A stretch of 15,797 bases of DNA from Giesbergeria sp. (GTDB lineage Bacteria > Pseudomonadota > Gammaproteobacteria > Burkholderiales > Burkholderiaceae_C), in the NCBI GenBank assembly GCA_017987055.1, contig JAGNUJ010000029.1:1-15797 (forward strand), in the 5' to 3' direction. Position numbers and translations under genes: made by a program. The notes beneath the pieces are model-generated. The model worked only from the letters and a program-made list of their open reading frames with translations, did no database searches and had not been told where the DNA came from. This document shows positions 7,999 to 14,270 of this stretch, piece by piece. How positions within the stretch are numbered: position 1 is the stretch's first letter; the number at the start of each line of letters is the position of its first letter.

Positions 7999-9066
7999 TT
8001 AATCCAATAATGCATCCGCTGCAGATGCGCTCAGTTGGTGCTGCAAATGCCCCAGCGCCCGGTGGTCTTCGACGCCGATGCGGCGAATCACTTCCACCTC
8101 CGACAAGCCTGCGCGCAGCCATGTGACGATGGCGGTGTTGCGCATCACTTGTGGGCCAACGCGCTGCAGCGGCCATTTTTGAACGCCGTCGGGCAACGCG
8201 GCGTGGGCTTCGTGGATGACTTTGGAGGCCACATGGAACAGCGCCCGAATCGACAGCGGGCCGCCTTTACGCGAGTGAAACAAATGTCCCGACAGCGCCG
8301 GGTCGTGCGCCCGGCGATATTGTTGCCACTGCGCCAGCGCTGTGCCCACAGAGGCTGGCAAGTTTAGTTTGCGGTGCTGGGCTTTGCGCGCACCATCAAT
8401 TTGCAGCTGCACTGGCACGCTGGCCGATGCGGCATCGATGGGCTCGCCTTTGGCATTGAGCAGGCTGTCATCTTGCAACGTGCGCACCTCTTCGGGCGCT
8501 AACGCCAGTTCGTACAGCAGCAACAAAATCGCTCGATCGCGCGCACCTTGCAGACCATCGGCTGGTGGAAAATGCGCCGGCAGCCGCGCCCACAGCACCG
8601 GCGATAAGCAATGGCCTAGCTGGTCGACGGCGCGCGGGCGCTCAGTCCAGTGCAGCTGCATCACTGGATTGCTGCGCAGCCAGCCTTGCTGCACGGCAAA
8701 GGTGTAAACGCGGTCGAGCACGCGCCAATAACGCCGCCGCGTGACTTCGCTCAGCTGGCGATCGGGCTGGTGCCCTGCGCGCTGGCCGGCGCGTATGCGC
8801 AGAAACCGCGCCACATCTTCGCCCTGTGCCTCGTGCCATTGGCAGGGTGCGGGCAGGTCATGGCTATGCAGGACGGCGCGCGCCAACCCATCGTCATCCG
8901 CCACCCCCGTCGGCGAAAGGCACTTGAGCCACGCATTCCAAATGTCCTCATACACCCCCTGCGGCTCGGGGTTGAGGGACTGAAACGGCTTGCTGCTCTC
9001 GTCTGCCAGCCAAAGTTGAAACAGCAGCGTGCCGCTAGGCAGTGGCGCAGTATTCGGTGTTTTCAT
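7999..9066 (-). CDS. Tyrosine-recombinase-fold protein, catalytically degenerate
   Basis: A 355-residue protein with the two-domain layout of phage-type integrases. An N-terminal helical core-binding region includes VTRRRYWRVLDRVYTFAVQQGWLRSNP (about 108-134), and a C-terminal catalytic-like domain starts at GARDRAILLLLYEL. The catalytic set is mostly missing. The Arg I position reads LAPEEV (Ala190), the HxxR motif reads QVMR (Gln306, Arg309 kept), the LGH position reads IGV (Val332), and the tyrosine position appears to be Leu341. Only the second Arg, and perhaps a Lys near 228, remain. It is therefore probably a non-cutting DNA-binding relative (inference). It lies 60 bp downstream of pdxH on the same strand, behind an AT-rich gap that may hold its own promoter. 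No attachment sites were seen. Confidence 0.75.
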   Translation of the reverse strand: MKTPNTAPLPSGTLLFQLWLADESSKPFQSLNPEPQGVYEDIWNAWLKCLSPTGVADDDGLARAVLHSHDLPAPCQWHEAQGEDVARFLRIRAGQRAGHQPDRQLSEVTRRRYWRVLDRVYTFAVQQGWLRSNPVMQLHWTERPRAVDQLGHCLSPVLWARLPAHFPPADGLQGARDRAILLLLYELALAPEEVRTLQDDSLLNAKGEPIDAASASVPVQLQIDGARKAQHRKLNLPASVGTALAQWQQYRRAHDPALSGHLFHSRKGGPLSIRALFHVASKVIHEAHAALPDGVQKWPLQRVGPQVMRNTAIVTWLRAGLSEVEVIRRIGVEDHRALGHLQHQLSASAADALLD

Positions 9067-9126
9067 GGTTTAAATGTAACTTACAAGTTATTAATTTAAT
9101 AAAATAAAAACTTTAAGTATCTGATT
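9067..9126 (-). promoter_or_regulatory. AT-rich gap with palindrome upstream of the degenerate recombinase gene
   Basis: The 60 bp are far richer in A+T than the neighbours. They contain the palindrome TAACTT-AC-AAGTTA (9077-9090), 11 bp from the start codon. A possible minus-strand -35, TTGAAA (about 9126-9131), lies some 18 bp before TATTTT, a weak -10. An operator near the start codon is plausible but unproven. No ribosome binding site is evident. Confidence 0.4.
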
Positions 9127-9795
9127 TCAAGGGGCTAAACGTTCACGTACCCAAACATTGCCAGTTTGACGATAGTGCAAACGGTCATGTAAACGGCTTT
9201 TGCGCCCTTGCCAAAACTCCCAACTTTCGGGTCGCAATAGAAACCCGCCCCAATGTGGCGGGCGCGGTGGATTCAACAAAAACTGCGCGCCATATTTGGC
9301 AGCATTGGCCACCAACACGCTGCGTCCCGAAATCACCTGACTTTGTGGACTGGCCCAAGCGCCAATGCGCGAATCCAGCGGGCGGCTTTTGAAATAAGCA
9401 TCGCTTTCTTCATCGCTGACGCGTTCAACCACACCTTCGATACGCACTACGCGCTCCAATTCCACCCAGTGAAATTGCAATGCCGCAAACGGATTGCCGG
9501 CCAGCTCGTGGCCTTTACGGCTAGCGTAATTGGTGTACCAAACAATGCCGCGCGCATCGCAGTCTTTGATGAGTACCACACGCGTGCTGGGGCGTAAATC
9601 GCTGCCGACAGTAGCCAGCGTCATAGCGTTGGGTTCAGGCACTTGGGCGTTGATGGCTTCTTCTAGCCATTGCTGAAATTGTTGTAGGGGCTGCGCGTGC
9701 GAGGCGCTTTCATTGAGCTCGGCGCGTTCGTAGCTTTTGCGCAAATTGGCCAGCGCAGAGGCCGTAGCAAGGGTATTAAGAGGGGTAGTAGTCAT
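9127..9795 (-). CDS. pdxH: Pyridoxine/pyridoxamine 5'-phosphate oxidase
   Basis: An FMN enzyme that oxidises PNP or PMP to pyridoxal 5'-phosphate, the last step of vitamin B6 supply. Family blocks are present in order: [96 protein letters not shown] and the C-terminal [27 protein letters not shown]. The 222-residue length is normal. ATG 9795 is chosen because it gives the expected [13 protein letters not shown] N-terminus; a start at 9816 would add seven residues. It is divergent from the OmpA-like gene across about 72 bp. Confidence 0.95.
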   Translation of the reverse strand: MTTTPLNTLATASALANLRKSYERAELNESASHAQPLQQFQQWLEEAINAQVPEPNAMTLATVGSDLRPSTRVVLIKDCDARGIVWYTNYASRKGHELAGNPFAALQFHWVELERVVRIEGVVERVSDEESDAYFKSRPLDSRIGAWASPQSQVISGRSVLVANAAKYGAQFLLNPPRPPHWGGFLLRPESWEFWQGRKSRLHDRLHYRQTGNVWVRERLAP

Positions 9796-9855
9796 GGCGG
9801 CTATTGTGCCGTTCAACTCTACAATTGTGGGTTTTCCCTATTTACCACCATTTAC

Positions 9856-9859
9856 GGAG
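9856..9859 (+). promoter_or_regulatory. Ribosome binding site of the OmpA-like gene
   Basis: GGAG lies 8 bases upstream of the ATG at 9868. It fixes this start and rejects the longer open frame that begins at 9697 inside pdxH. Confidence 0.65.
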
Positions 9860-9867
9860 TTTCCCAG

Positions 9868-10392
9868 ATGTCTTCCAGCAGTTCTGACGACGGCCAAGAG
9901 CGCTTTGCCTTGGGTTTTTTGTTTGCCTTGATTGCGCTGCTTTTGTCCACTGTCATCGGCGTAGTGGTTTACAAAAGCGGTATGCCTTCAGCTACAGCGC
10001 TCAACACCGCAGCGGTTGATGACCCGGTAGTCGTTGATGTCATCACAGCGATTGATAACGGTGCCAGCGTGCGCGTTGAAGACGGCGTTGTAAAACTTTA
10101 CTTTGGCTCGGGCATGGCGCAAATTGCCGAGGGCGCTAACGAGGCGCTGGCCGACATCGTCGCTGGTGTCGCCACCGGTAAAAAAGCCATTATTTCTGGC
10201 TTCCATGACGACACTGGCAGCGCCGCTATCAATGTCGAATTGGCCAAGCAGCGCGCTTTTGCGGTGCGCGACGCTTTGCTCGCTTTGGGCGTCACTGAAG
10301 CACAAATTCAGCTCAATAAGCCCGAGCAAATGCAAGCCAGCGGCACCAACGCAGAAGCCCGTCGGGTTGAAGTGGTGTTGTCCGCCAACTGA
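9868..10392 (+). CDS. Membrane-anchored OmpA-family (peptidoglycan-associating) protein
   Basis: A 174-residue protein with a short Ser/Asp-rich N-tail, one strong hydrophobic segment (about residues 13-36) and a periplasmic region. The C-terminal half resembles an OmpA/MotB-type domain: the ISGFHDDTGSAAINVELAKQRAFAVRDALLALGV pattern (about 108-141) corresponds to the usual G(F/Y)xDxxGxxxxNxxLSxxRAxAVxxxLxxxGV. The final ARRVEVVLS matches the RRVE end of the domain. It probably sits in the inner membrane and contacts peptidoglycan (inference). No outer-membrane barrel or lipobox is seen. It is divergent from pdxH and convergent with gloA. Confidence 0.82.
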   Translation: MSSSSSDDGQERFALGFLFALIALLLSTVIGVVVYKSGMPSATALNTAAVDDPVVVDVITAIDNGASVRVEDGVVKLYFGSGMAQIAEGANEALADIVAGVATGKKAIISGFHDDTGSAAINVELAKQRAFAVRDALLALGVTEAQIQLNKPEQMQASGTNAEARRVEVVLSAN

Positions 10393-10577
10393 TAGAGCCC
10401 GATGCGCGGCAACCGAAGGACAGCACGCGTTTTTGCAGGTGCACGGCTGCGATGCGTCTTAGGGCTATTTGTTTAGGCCGTCCGCTATCCATTGATGCGT
10501 TTGAGCGGTATTTAATACAAAAAAGCCCTGAAACCCTTATATGGCGTGCGGTTTAAGCTATCAAAATAGCTTAAAAA
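10393..10577. other. Intergenic region between convergent OmpA-like gene and gloA
   Basis: A 185-bp gap whose right third holds the repeat copy described separately. The left part (10393-10530) shows no credible gene and no clear terminator hairpin. Confidence 0.35.
10545..10574. repeat. Short intergenic repeat copy with hairpin
   Basis: A 21-bp stretch at 10545-10565, starting CGTGCGG and ending GCTATCAAA, is identical to 14239-14259, and CTTAT lies at the same distance upstream in both. Here TTAAGCTA (10553-10560) pairs perfectly with TAGCTTAA (10567-10574) over a 6-nt loop, just before the gloA stop codon. It may serve as a weak bidirectional terminator. Confidence 0.8.
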
Positions 10578-10991
10578 TTAACGCAGACCACCGCCAGCGG
10601 CACCTTCAGCGCGCTCAATCAACTCAATTTTGTAGCCATCGGGGTCGGTGACAAACGCAATCACGGTGCTGCCGCCCATGACCGGCCCGGCCTCGCGGGT
10701 GACGTTGCCGCCAGCGGCTTTGATTTTTGCGCAGGCCGCTGCCGCATCGGGCACGCCCAAGGCAATGTGGCCGTAGGCGTTGCCGTGGTCGTAGCGCTCG
10801 GTGCCCCAGTTGTAGGTCAGCTCCAGCTCGGCTTGATTGGGATTGCCGCCCTCAAAGCCTAAAAACGCTAGCGAATATTGGTATTCGGGGTTTTCGGACT
10901 GGCGCAGCAGCGTCATGCCCAGCACTTGGGTATAAAAATCAATCGAGCGTTGCAGATTGCCGACGCGCAGCATGGTGTGTAGGAATTTCAT
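10578..10991 (-). CDS. gloA: Lactoylglutathione lyase (glyoxalase I)
   Basis: Converts the methylglyoxal-glutathione hemithioacetal to S-lactoylglutathione in the cytoplasm. The 137-residue protein has the four expected metal ligands in family context: His5 in LHTMLRV, a Glu in [10 protein letters not shown] (about residue 56), a His in YGHIALGV (about 74) and a Glu in YKIELIE (about 122). [16 protein letters not shown] and [10 protein letters not shown] are classic glyoxalase I blocks. The Ala/Gly-rich tail EGAAGGGLR is unremarkable. It starts 38 bp downstream of the kfrA-like gene on the same strand, so it may be read from that promoter or from one inside the kfrA-like gene. Confidence 0.95.
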   Translation of the reverse strand: MKFLHTMLRVGNLQRSIDFYTQVLGMTLLRQSENPEYQYSLAFLGFEGGNPNQAELELTYNWGTERYDHGNAYGHIALGVPDAAAACAKIKAAGGNVTREAGPVMGGSTVIAFVTDPDGYKIELIERAEGAAGGGLR

Positions 10992-11029
10992 GGCTGCAAT
11001 TGTGCCGGGAGTTGGGCCATCAAGTTGCG

Positions 11030-11983
11030 TTATGGCCTATTCCTGCCGAGCTTGCGGCGCAGCGGTACACGGGGCAAAACGCTGGCACGCAGCGCTGAAG
11101 CCGCTGCCGGCATTGGGCGTATTTGTTGCAGCAACAAAGTTTGAGCGCTGGCCAGTTCTTCGCGCAGCGCTTGCAGTTGTTCCGCATGGGCAGCGTTGGC
11201 GGCTTGCAACGCATCTGCCGCAGTGACTGCCGCCAACTCTGCTTGAGTTTGTAGCAGCACAGTTTTCTTCGCCTCTTCTTGTGCCAGCAGCGCTGCTTTG
11301 CGCGCCTCTTGTCGGGCGCGATCGACTTCTTCTAGCCAGCGCCGTTCATTGGCGATATGGCGCGCTTCGATAGCGCTGCGCTCATCGCGCGCTTGGGCTT
11401 GTGTTGTTTCTAATTGCTGTTGCAGCGCTGCCAATTGCTCGCGGCTGCGCTGGGTAGCATCGCTTAAAGCATTTCGCGCATCACACAATTCTTGCTCGCG
11501 CTGCGCCAACGCGACTTGCTGAATTTTCGCGCGCTCGTTGCTTTCGTGCAGTTGCTGGGTCGATAGCGTCAGCGCGGTTTCCATCGCCTGTAGGCGTTCA
11601 TCTAAAGCCAGTTCACGCGCTTGCAGTTGCGCGTGGGCGGTTGCCAATGTTTGCGCAGCGGCATCTTGTTCCGTTTGTCGCGCAGACCAAGCTTGCGCCG
11701 CGTGTTCGTCCGCTGCGCTGCTGGCCGCTGCCCACAGTGCCTGCGCCGCCTGCATGACCAGTGCAGGCACGGCGTTGTCAGACGACATTGGCACAACGCC
11801 GCCCAAGCGCTGCCCCAAACCAGCAAACCACTGCTCCAGCATCGGACTGACGGTATTGGGCGAGCCACGCCCCAGCCGCAGCCGAATGCGTTCGATGGTC
11901 GGGCGCGAGCCTTCTTGCAGTAGCGCATCAGCGGCTTGGGCGACGTCTTCGTATTGAATGCCTCGGGAAGTGCGGTATTGCAT
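11030..11983 (-). CDS. KfrA-like DNA-binding coiled-coil protein
   Basis: A 317-residue protein. Residues about 8-115 match the KfrA N-terminal DNA-binding domain: [28 protein letters not shown] followed by [18 protein letters not shown] long Ala/Gln/Glu/Arg-rich heptad region (about 115-290) should form a coiled coil, and the C-terminus is basic ([12 protein letters not shown]). In plasmid RK2, KfrA is an autoregulated repressor with a coiled-coil tail implicated in partition. Here the gene is apparently chromosomal and divergent from a tyrosine recombinase. A strong AAGGA ribosome binding site (plus-strand positions 11991-11995) supports the start. Palindromes in the divergent region are candidate operators. 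It could regulate the recombinase, itself and possibly gloA downstream. Confidence 0.82.
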   Translation of the reverse strand: MQYRTSRGIQYEDVAQAADALLQEGSRPTIERIRLRLGRGSPNTVSPMLEQWFAGLGQRLGGVVPMSSDNAVPALVMQAAQALWAAASSAADEHAAQAWSARQTEQDAAAQTLATAHAQLQARELALDERLQAMETALTLSTQQLHESNERAKIQQVALAQREQELCDARNALSDATQRSREQLAALQQQLETTQAQARDERSAIEARHIANERRWLEEVDRARQEARKAALLAQEEAKKTVLLQTQAELAAVTAADALQAANAAHAEQLQALREELASAQTLLLQQIRPMPAAASALRASVLPRVPLRRKLGRNRP

Positions 11984-11987
11984 GGTG

Positions 11988-11995
11988 CTTTCCTT
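11988..11995 (-). promoter_or_regulatory. Ribosome binding site of the kfrA-like gene
   Basis: On the minus strand this reads AAGGAAAG, ending 4 bases before the ATG at 11983. It is a strong match and fixes the start. Confidence 0.7.
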
Positions 11996-12002
11996 GTTTA
12001 AT

Positions 12003-12025
12003 CACGATAAGGGATGGTTATCGTG
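12003..12025. promoter_or_regulatory. Perfect inverted repeat, candidate operator (IR1)
   Basis: CACGATAA (12003-12010) and TTATCGTG (12018-12025) are exact reverse complements with a 7-nt spacer. It lies just upstream of the kfrA-like ribosome binding site, where a bound repressor could block the kfrA-like transcript. KfrA autoregulation is known for the RK2 protein; binding here is inference. Confidence 0.65.
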
Positions 12026-12037
12026 GGTTATTTATTC

Positions 12038-12068
12038 TTTATGTAATATATCATACATATTACATAAA
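12038..12068. promoter_or_regulatory. Perfect 12-bp inverted repeat with 7-nt spacer (IR2)
   Basis: TTTATGTAATAT (12038-12049) is the exact reverse complement of ATATTACATAAA (12057-12068), around a 7-nt centre (12050-12056). Its centre is 39 bp from that of IR1. A minus-strand -10-like TATGAT (12050-12055) lies in the spacer. The geometry fits either a dimer operator or a tyrosine-recombinase core site, next to an intact recombinase gene. Confidence 0.7.
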
Positions 12069-12086
12069 ATTAAGAACAAAAGTCTT

Positions 12087-12092
12087 TATACA
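12087..12092 (+). promoter_or_regulatory. Possible -10 box of the recombinase gene
   Basis: TATACA, followed by AT, lies 8 bp before the ATG at 12101, where no ribosome binding site is visible. If used, the transcript would start at or next to the ATG and be leaderless. No good -35 is present at the right distance; IR2 occupies that region. Confidence 0.3.
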
Positions 12093-12100
12093 ATCCCAAA

Positions 12101-13198
12101 ATGACTTTTTTAGCGCCTACTTTTCTCTCTGCCGCCACCACAGCGCCTGCTCTGCTGCCGAGCACACTGAGCGATCTCAGCCGCGATGCGGTGAGCGAGT
12201 TGATGCGCGAGGGCGAGTCGCAAAACACCTTGGCCAGCTACCACTCGGCGCTGCGTTACTGGACGGCGTGGTATGGCCTGCGCTATGGCGGAGCCATCCA
12301 GCTGCCGCTGCCAGTGGCCTGCGTGTTGCAATTTGTGGTCGATCACGCCCAGCGCATGACCGCGCGCGGTCTGGCGCATGAATTGCCGCTAGACATCGAC
12401 CAAGCGTTGGTGGCCGGCGGCTACAAGGGCAAGCTCGGCGCGATGGCGCACAACACGTTAGTACACCGGGTGGCAGTGATGTCCAAAGCCCACCAACTAC
12501 GCCAGCTGAGCAACCCGTGCCAAGACGCACAGGTGCGCGAGCTGCTGTCGCGCACGCGCAAGGCCTACGCCAAGCGCGGCGCGCTGCCGCGCAAAAAGGC
12601 GGCGCTGACCAAAGACCCGCTGCAAGCGCTACTCGCCACCTGCGACGATTCGCTGCGCGGCAAGCGTGATCGGGCGTTGTTATTGTTTGCGTGGGCCAGC
12701 GGCGGGCGCCGCCGCTCGGAAGTGGTGCTGGCCGAGATGCAGTCGCTGCGCTGTGTTGGAGAGGCGCAATACCTCTACACCTTGGTACATTCCAAAGCCA
12801 ACCAGTCTGGCGCCGACCGCCCCGAAAACCATAAACCAGTGTTGGGCGCTGCGGGGCAGGCGCTGAAAGATTGGCTGAACGCCAGCGCTATCACCGACGG
12901 ACTGATTTTTCGGCGCATTTTGAAGGGCGGGCACTTAGGCGGCGCGCTAGCACCAGCGGCGGTACGCGACATCGTGCAAACGCGCGCAGCTTTGGCGGGG
13001 GTGGCAGGGGATTTTTCTGCGCATTCGTTGCGCTCAGGCTTTGTCACCGAGGCCGGGCGGCAAAACGTCTCGCTGGCCGACACGATGGCGCTGACCGGCC
13101 ACCACAGCATTCCGACGGTGATGGGCTACTTCCGCGCCGAAGCCGCCGTGCTGAACAAGGGCGCGCGCCTGCTAGACGATGGTGTCGATGGTGTTTGA
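12101..13198 (+). CDS. Tyrosine recombinase / integrase with intact catalytic residues
   Basis: A site-specific recombinase of 365 residues. The N-terminal core-binding region starts around residue 30 with TLASYHSALRYWTAWYGLRYG. The C-terminal catalytic domain holds the full set: Arg in GGRRRSE (about 204), the beta-hairpin Lys in VHSKANQ (232), HSLR (His308, Arg311), TGHHS (His334) and the nucleophile in MGYFR (Tyr343). Enzymatic activity is therefore expected. It is divergent from the kfrA-like gene across 117 bp containing two palindromes, and its 3' end overlaps the convergent arsR-type gene by 27 bp. No phage genes, tRNA or direct-repeat att pair surround it. Base composition resembles its neighbours, so it looks resident rather than part of a recent island. 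Confidence 0.88.
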   Translation: MTFLAPTFLSAATTAPALLPSTLSDLSRDAVSELMREGESQNTLASYHSALRYWTAWYGLRYGGAIQLPLPVACVLQFVVDHAQRMTARGLAHELPLDIDQALVAGGYKGKLGAMAHNTLVHRVAVMSKAHQLRQLSNPCQDAQVRELLSRTRKAYAKRGALPRKKAALTKDPLQALLATCDDSLRGKRDRALLLFAWASGGRRRSEVVLAEMQSLRCVGEAQYLYTLVHSKANQSGADRPENHKPVLGAAGQALKDWLNASAITDGLIFRRILKGGHLGGALAPAAVRDIVQTRAALAGVAGDFSAHSLRSGFVTEAGRQNVSLADTMALTGHHSIPTVMGYFRAEAAVLNKGARLLDDGVDGV

Positions 13199-13552
13199 CG
13201 GCACGGGCGGCGCTTGCACGCTGCTGAACATGGCTTGGCGGCTTTCAGCGGCGCGCTCGACTTGCTTGGCGATGTTGCCGCAAACCAAGTCACACAGCGC
13301 GTATACCGTCGGATCGGCGATGCGGTAATAGACGCTGGTGCCACGGCTCTCGCGGGCGACAAAGCCGTGCTGGGTCATCAGCGACAGGTGGCGCGAAATG
13401 TTGGCCGCCGTAAAGCCGCACAGCTGCGCCAGTTCGCCGACGTTGTGCTCGCCGTAGCGCAAAAAATTGAGGATGCGCAAGCGCGTCGGCTCGGCAAGGG
13501 TCTGAAAGTAGGCAGCAACTTGCTGCAGCGCTTCGGGGGGTAAATTTTTCAT
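13172..13552 (-). CDS. ArsR/SmtB-family transcriptional repressor
   Basis: A 126-residue winged-helix regulator: FQTLAEPTRLRILNFLRYGEHNVGELAQL, then the recognition helix CGFTAANISRHLSLMTQHGFV, and the wing RESRGTSVYYRIADPTVY. Three cysteines are present: Cys45 at the start of the recognition region, and Cys87 and Cys91 in ALCDLVCGNI. They could bind metal or sense sulfur species, but the arrangement does not identify the ligand. The gene diverges from two DUF2892-type genes. A palindrome inside their promoter is the likely operator (see 13648-13676). The last 27 bp overlap the convergent recombinase gene. Confidence 0.9.
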   Translation of the reverse strand: MKNLPPEALQQVAAYFQTLAEPTRLRILNFLRYGEHNVGELAQLCGFTAANISRHLSLMTQHGFVARESRGTSVYYRIADPTVYALCDLVCGNIAKQVERAAESRQAMFSSVQAPPVPSNTIDTIV

Positions 13553-13647
13553 GGTCGCTATTGTCCTGTGAGCAACGGTAAATGCTCGCCCAAGAAGCCG
13601 CGGAGGTGGTGGGGCAACTGGCTTTGCAGTACGTAATAATACTCTTA

Positions 13648-13676
13648 TTGACTAATTAGCTGATTGGCTAAATAAT
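13648..13676 (+). promoter_or_regulatory. Sigma70-type promoter with palindrome in its spacer
   Basis: TTGACT (13648-13653) and AATAAT (13671-13676) are 17 bp apart, each one base from consensus. Within the spacer, TTAGC-N6-GCTAA (13656-13671) is a perfect inverted repeat; extended to 8-bp arms it matches at 7 of 8 positions. A repressor bound here would exclude RNA polymerase. The divergent ArsR-type protein is the natural candidate. Confidence 0.65.
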
Positions 13677-13727
13677 TCATCGATGCAAGGGATTGCCGAT
13701 TTTTTCTGGGCTCCCGCTATTTTTTAC

Positions 13728-13733
13728 GAAGGA
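13728..13733 (+). promoter_or_regulatory. Ribosome binding site of the first DUF2892-type gene
   Basis: GAAGGA lies 8 bases before the ATG at 13742 and selects it over the in-frame TTG at 13736. Confidence 0.7.
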
Positions 13734-13741
13734 TTTTGTCC

Positions 13742-13951
13742 ATGACCTCTTGGCAATTGGTACGGCTATTGGCTGGCACTTTCATTCTCTTGTCGCTGCT
13801 GCTGGGCATTTCCTCCAGCCCGCTTTTTGTGAGCCCGTGGTTTTTGGCCTTCACCGCTTTTGTGGGTGTCAACCTGCTGCAAAGCGGCTTGACCCAGTGG
13901 TGTTTGCTAGAGAGCATGTTGCGCAAGGCCGGCATCAAGTCCGGCTGCTGA
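13742..13951 (+). CDS. Small DUF2892-type inner-membrane protein (YgaP-TM-like)
   Basis: A 69-residue protein with two hydrophobic segments (about residues 7-24 and 32-50) and the sequence LVRLLAGTFILLSLLLG, then FLAFTAFVGVNLLQSGLTQWC. The pattern (R)xxxGxxxL ... GxNLxQsxxTxxCP is that of the transmembrane domain found in YgaP-like rhodaneses, usually grouped as DUF2892. There is no rhodanese domain here. A conserved-looking Cys follows the second segment. A strong ribosome binding site and an ArsR-flanked promoter support expression. Roles in handling sulfur or metal species are inferred from context only. Confidence 0.75.
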   Translation: MTSWQLVRLLAGTFILLSLLLGISSSPLFVSPWFLAFTAFVGVNLLQSGLTQWCLLESMLRKAGIKSGC

Positions 13952-13966
13952 ATCTAAATACATTTC

Positions 13967-13981
13967 TTCCCCTTTGGGGAA
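13967..13981. repeat. Hairpin between the two DUF2892-type genes
   Basis: TTCCCC-TTT-GGGGAA forms a short perfect hairpin between the stop of the first gene and the ribosome binding site of the second. There is no T run, so it more likely affects mRNA stability or processing than terminates transcription. Confidence 0.5.
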
Positions 13982-14007
13982 TCTGCTAAACAAAGAAAGG
14001 GCCTGAA

Positions 14008-14199
14008 ATGAAAGCCAATGTAGGAACTATTGACCGCGTTTTGCGCGCCATCGTCGGTTTGGTGCTGATTGGCTTGGCCGCCACCGGCACCGTGGGCTGG
14101 TGGGGTTGGCTGGGGGTGATTCCTCTGGCCACCAGCGTGTTTCGCTTCTGCCCGGCGTACACGCTGATCGGCGCTAACACCTGCCCCCTGAAAAAATAA
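14008..14199 (+). CDS. DUF2892 small inner-membrane protein
   Basis: A 63-residue protein starting MKANVGTIDRVLRAIVGLVLIGLAATG and ending with CPAYTLIGANTCPLKK. This is the classic DUF2892 pattern: an N-terminal NxGxxDRxxR motif, two membrane-spanning segments, and a CPxYxxxGxxTC end. GAAAGG lies 7 bases before the ATG. It follows the related gene at 13742 by 56 bp, so the pair is probably one transcript controlled by the ArsR-type repressor. The biochemical function of DUF2892 proteins is not established; the two conserved cysteines at the membrane edge suggest thiol or metal chemistry (inference). Confidence 0.88.
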   Translation: MKANVGTIDRVLRAIVGLVLIGLAATGTVGWWGWLGVIPLATSVFRFCPAYTLIGANTCPLKK

Positions 14200-14213
14200 G
14201 CCAAAAATAAGCC
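14192..14213. repeat. 11-bp tandem duplication at the end of the DUF2892 gene
   Basis: AAAAATAAGCC is present twice in a row. The first copy contains the gene's TAA stop, so the duplication also repeats the stop region. It looks like a recent slippage event. Confidence 0.7.
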
Positions 14214-14214
14214 A

Positions 14215-14259
14215 AAACCGCCTCAAAGCCTTATGGGACGTGCGGTTTAAGCTATCAAA
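14215..14259. repeat. Short intergenic repeat copy before bioB end
   Basis: A 21-bp stretch at 14239-14259 is identical to 10545-10565. AAACCGC (14215-14221) pairs with GCGGTTT (14242-14248) to make a hairpin with a 20-nt loop. As at the gloA copy, it lies between convergent genes, directly before the stop codon of the minus-strand gene. Confidence 0.8.
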
Positions 14260-14270
14260 TTTAACTTTAT

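Noticed and set aside
12038..12068. A chromosomal dif site (XerC/XerD target)
   Set aside because: The arms do not resemble the conserved dif halves, and the spacer is 7 nt rather than the usual 6.
7999..13198. An integrated prophage or genomic island bounded by the two recombinase genes
   Set aside because: The genes between are pdxH, an OmpA-like gene, gloA and a kfrA-like gene, with composition like their surroundings. No att repeats, tRNA or phage genes were seen.
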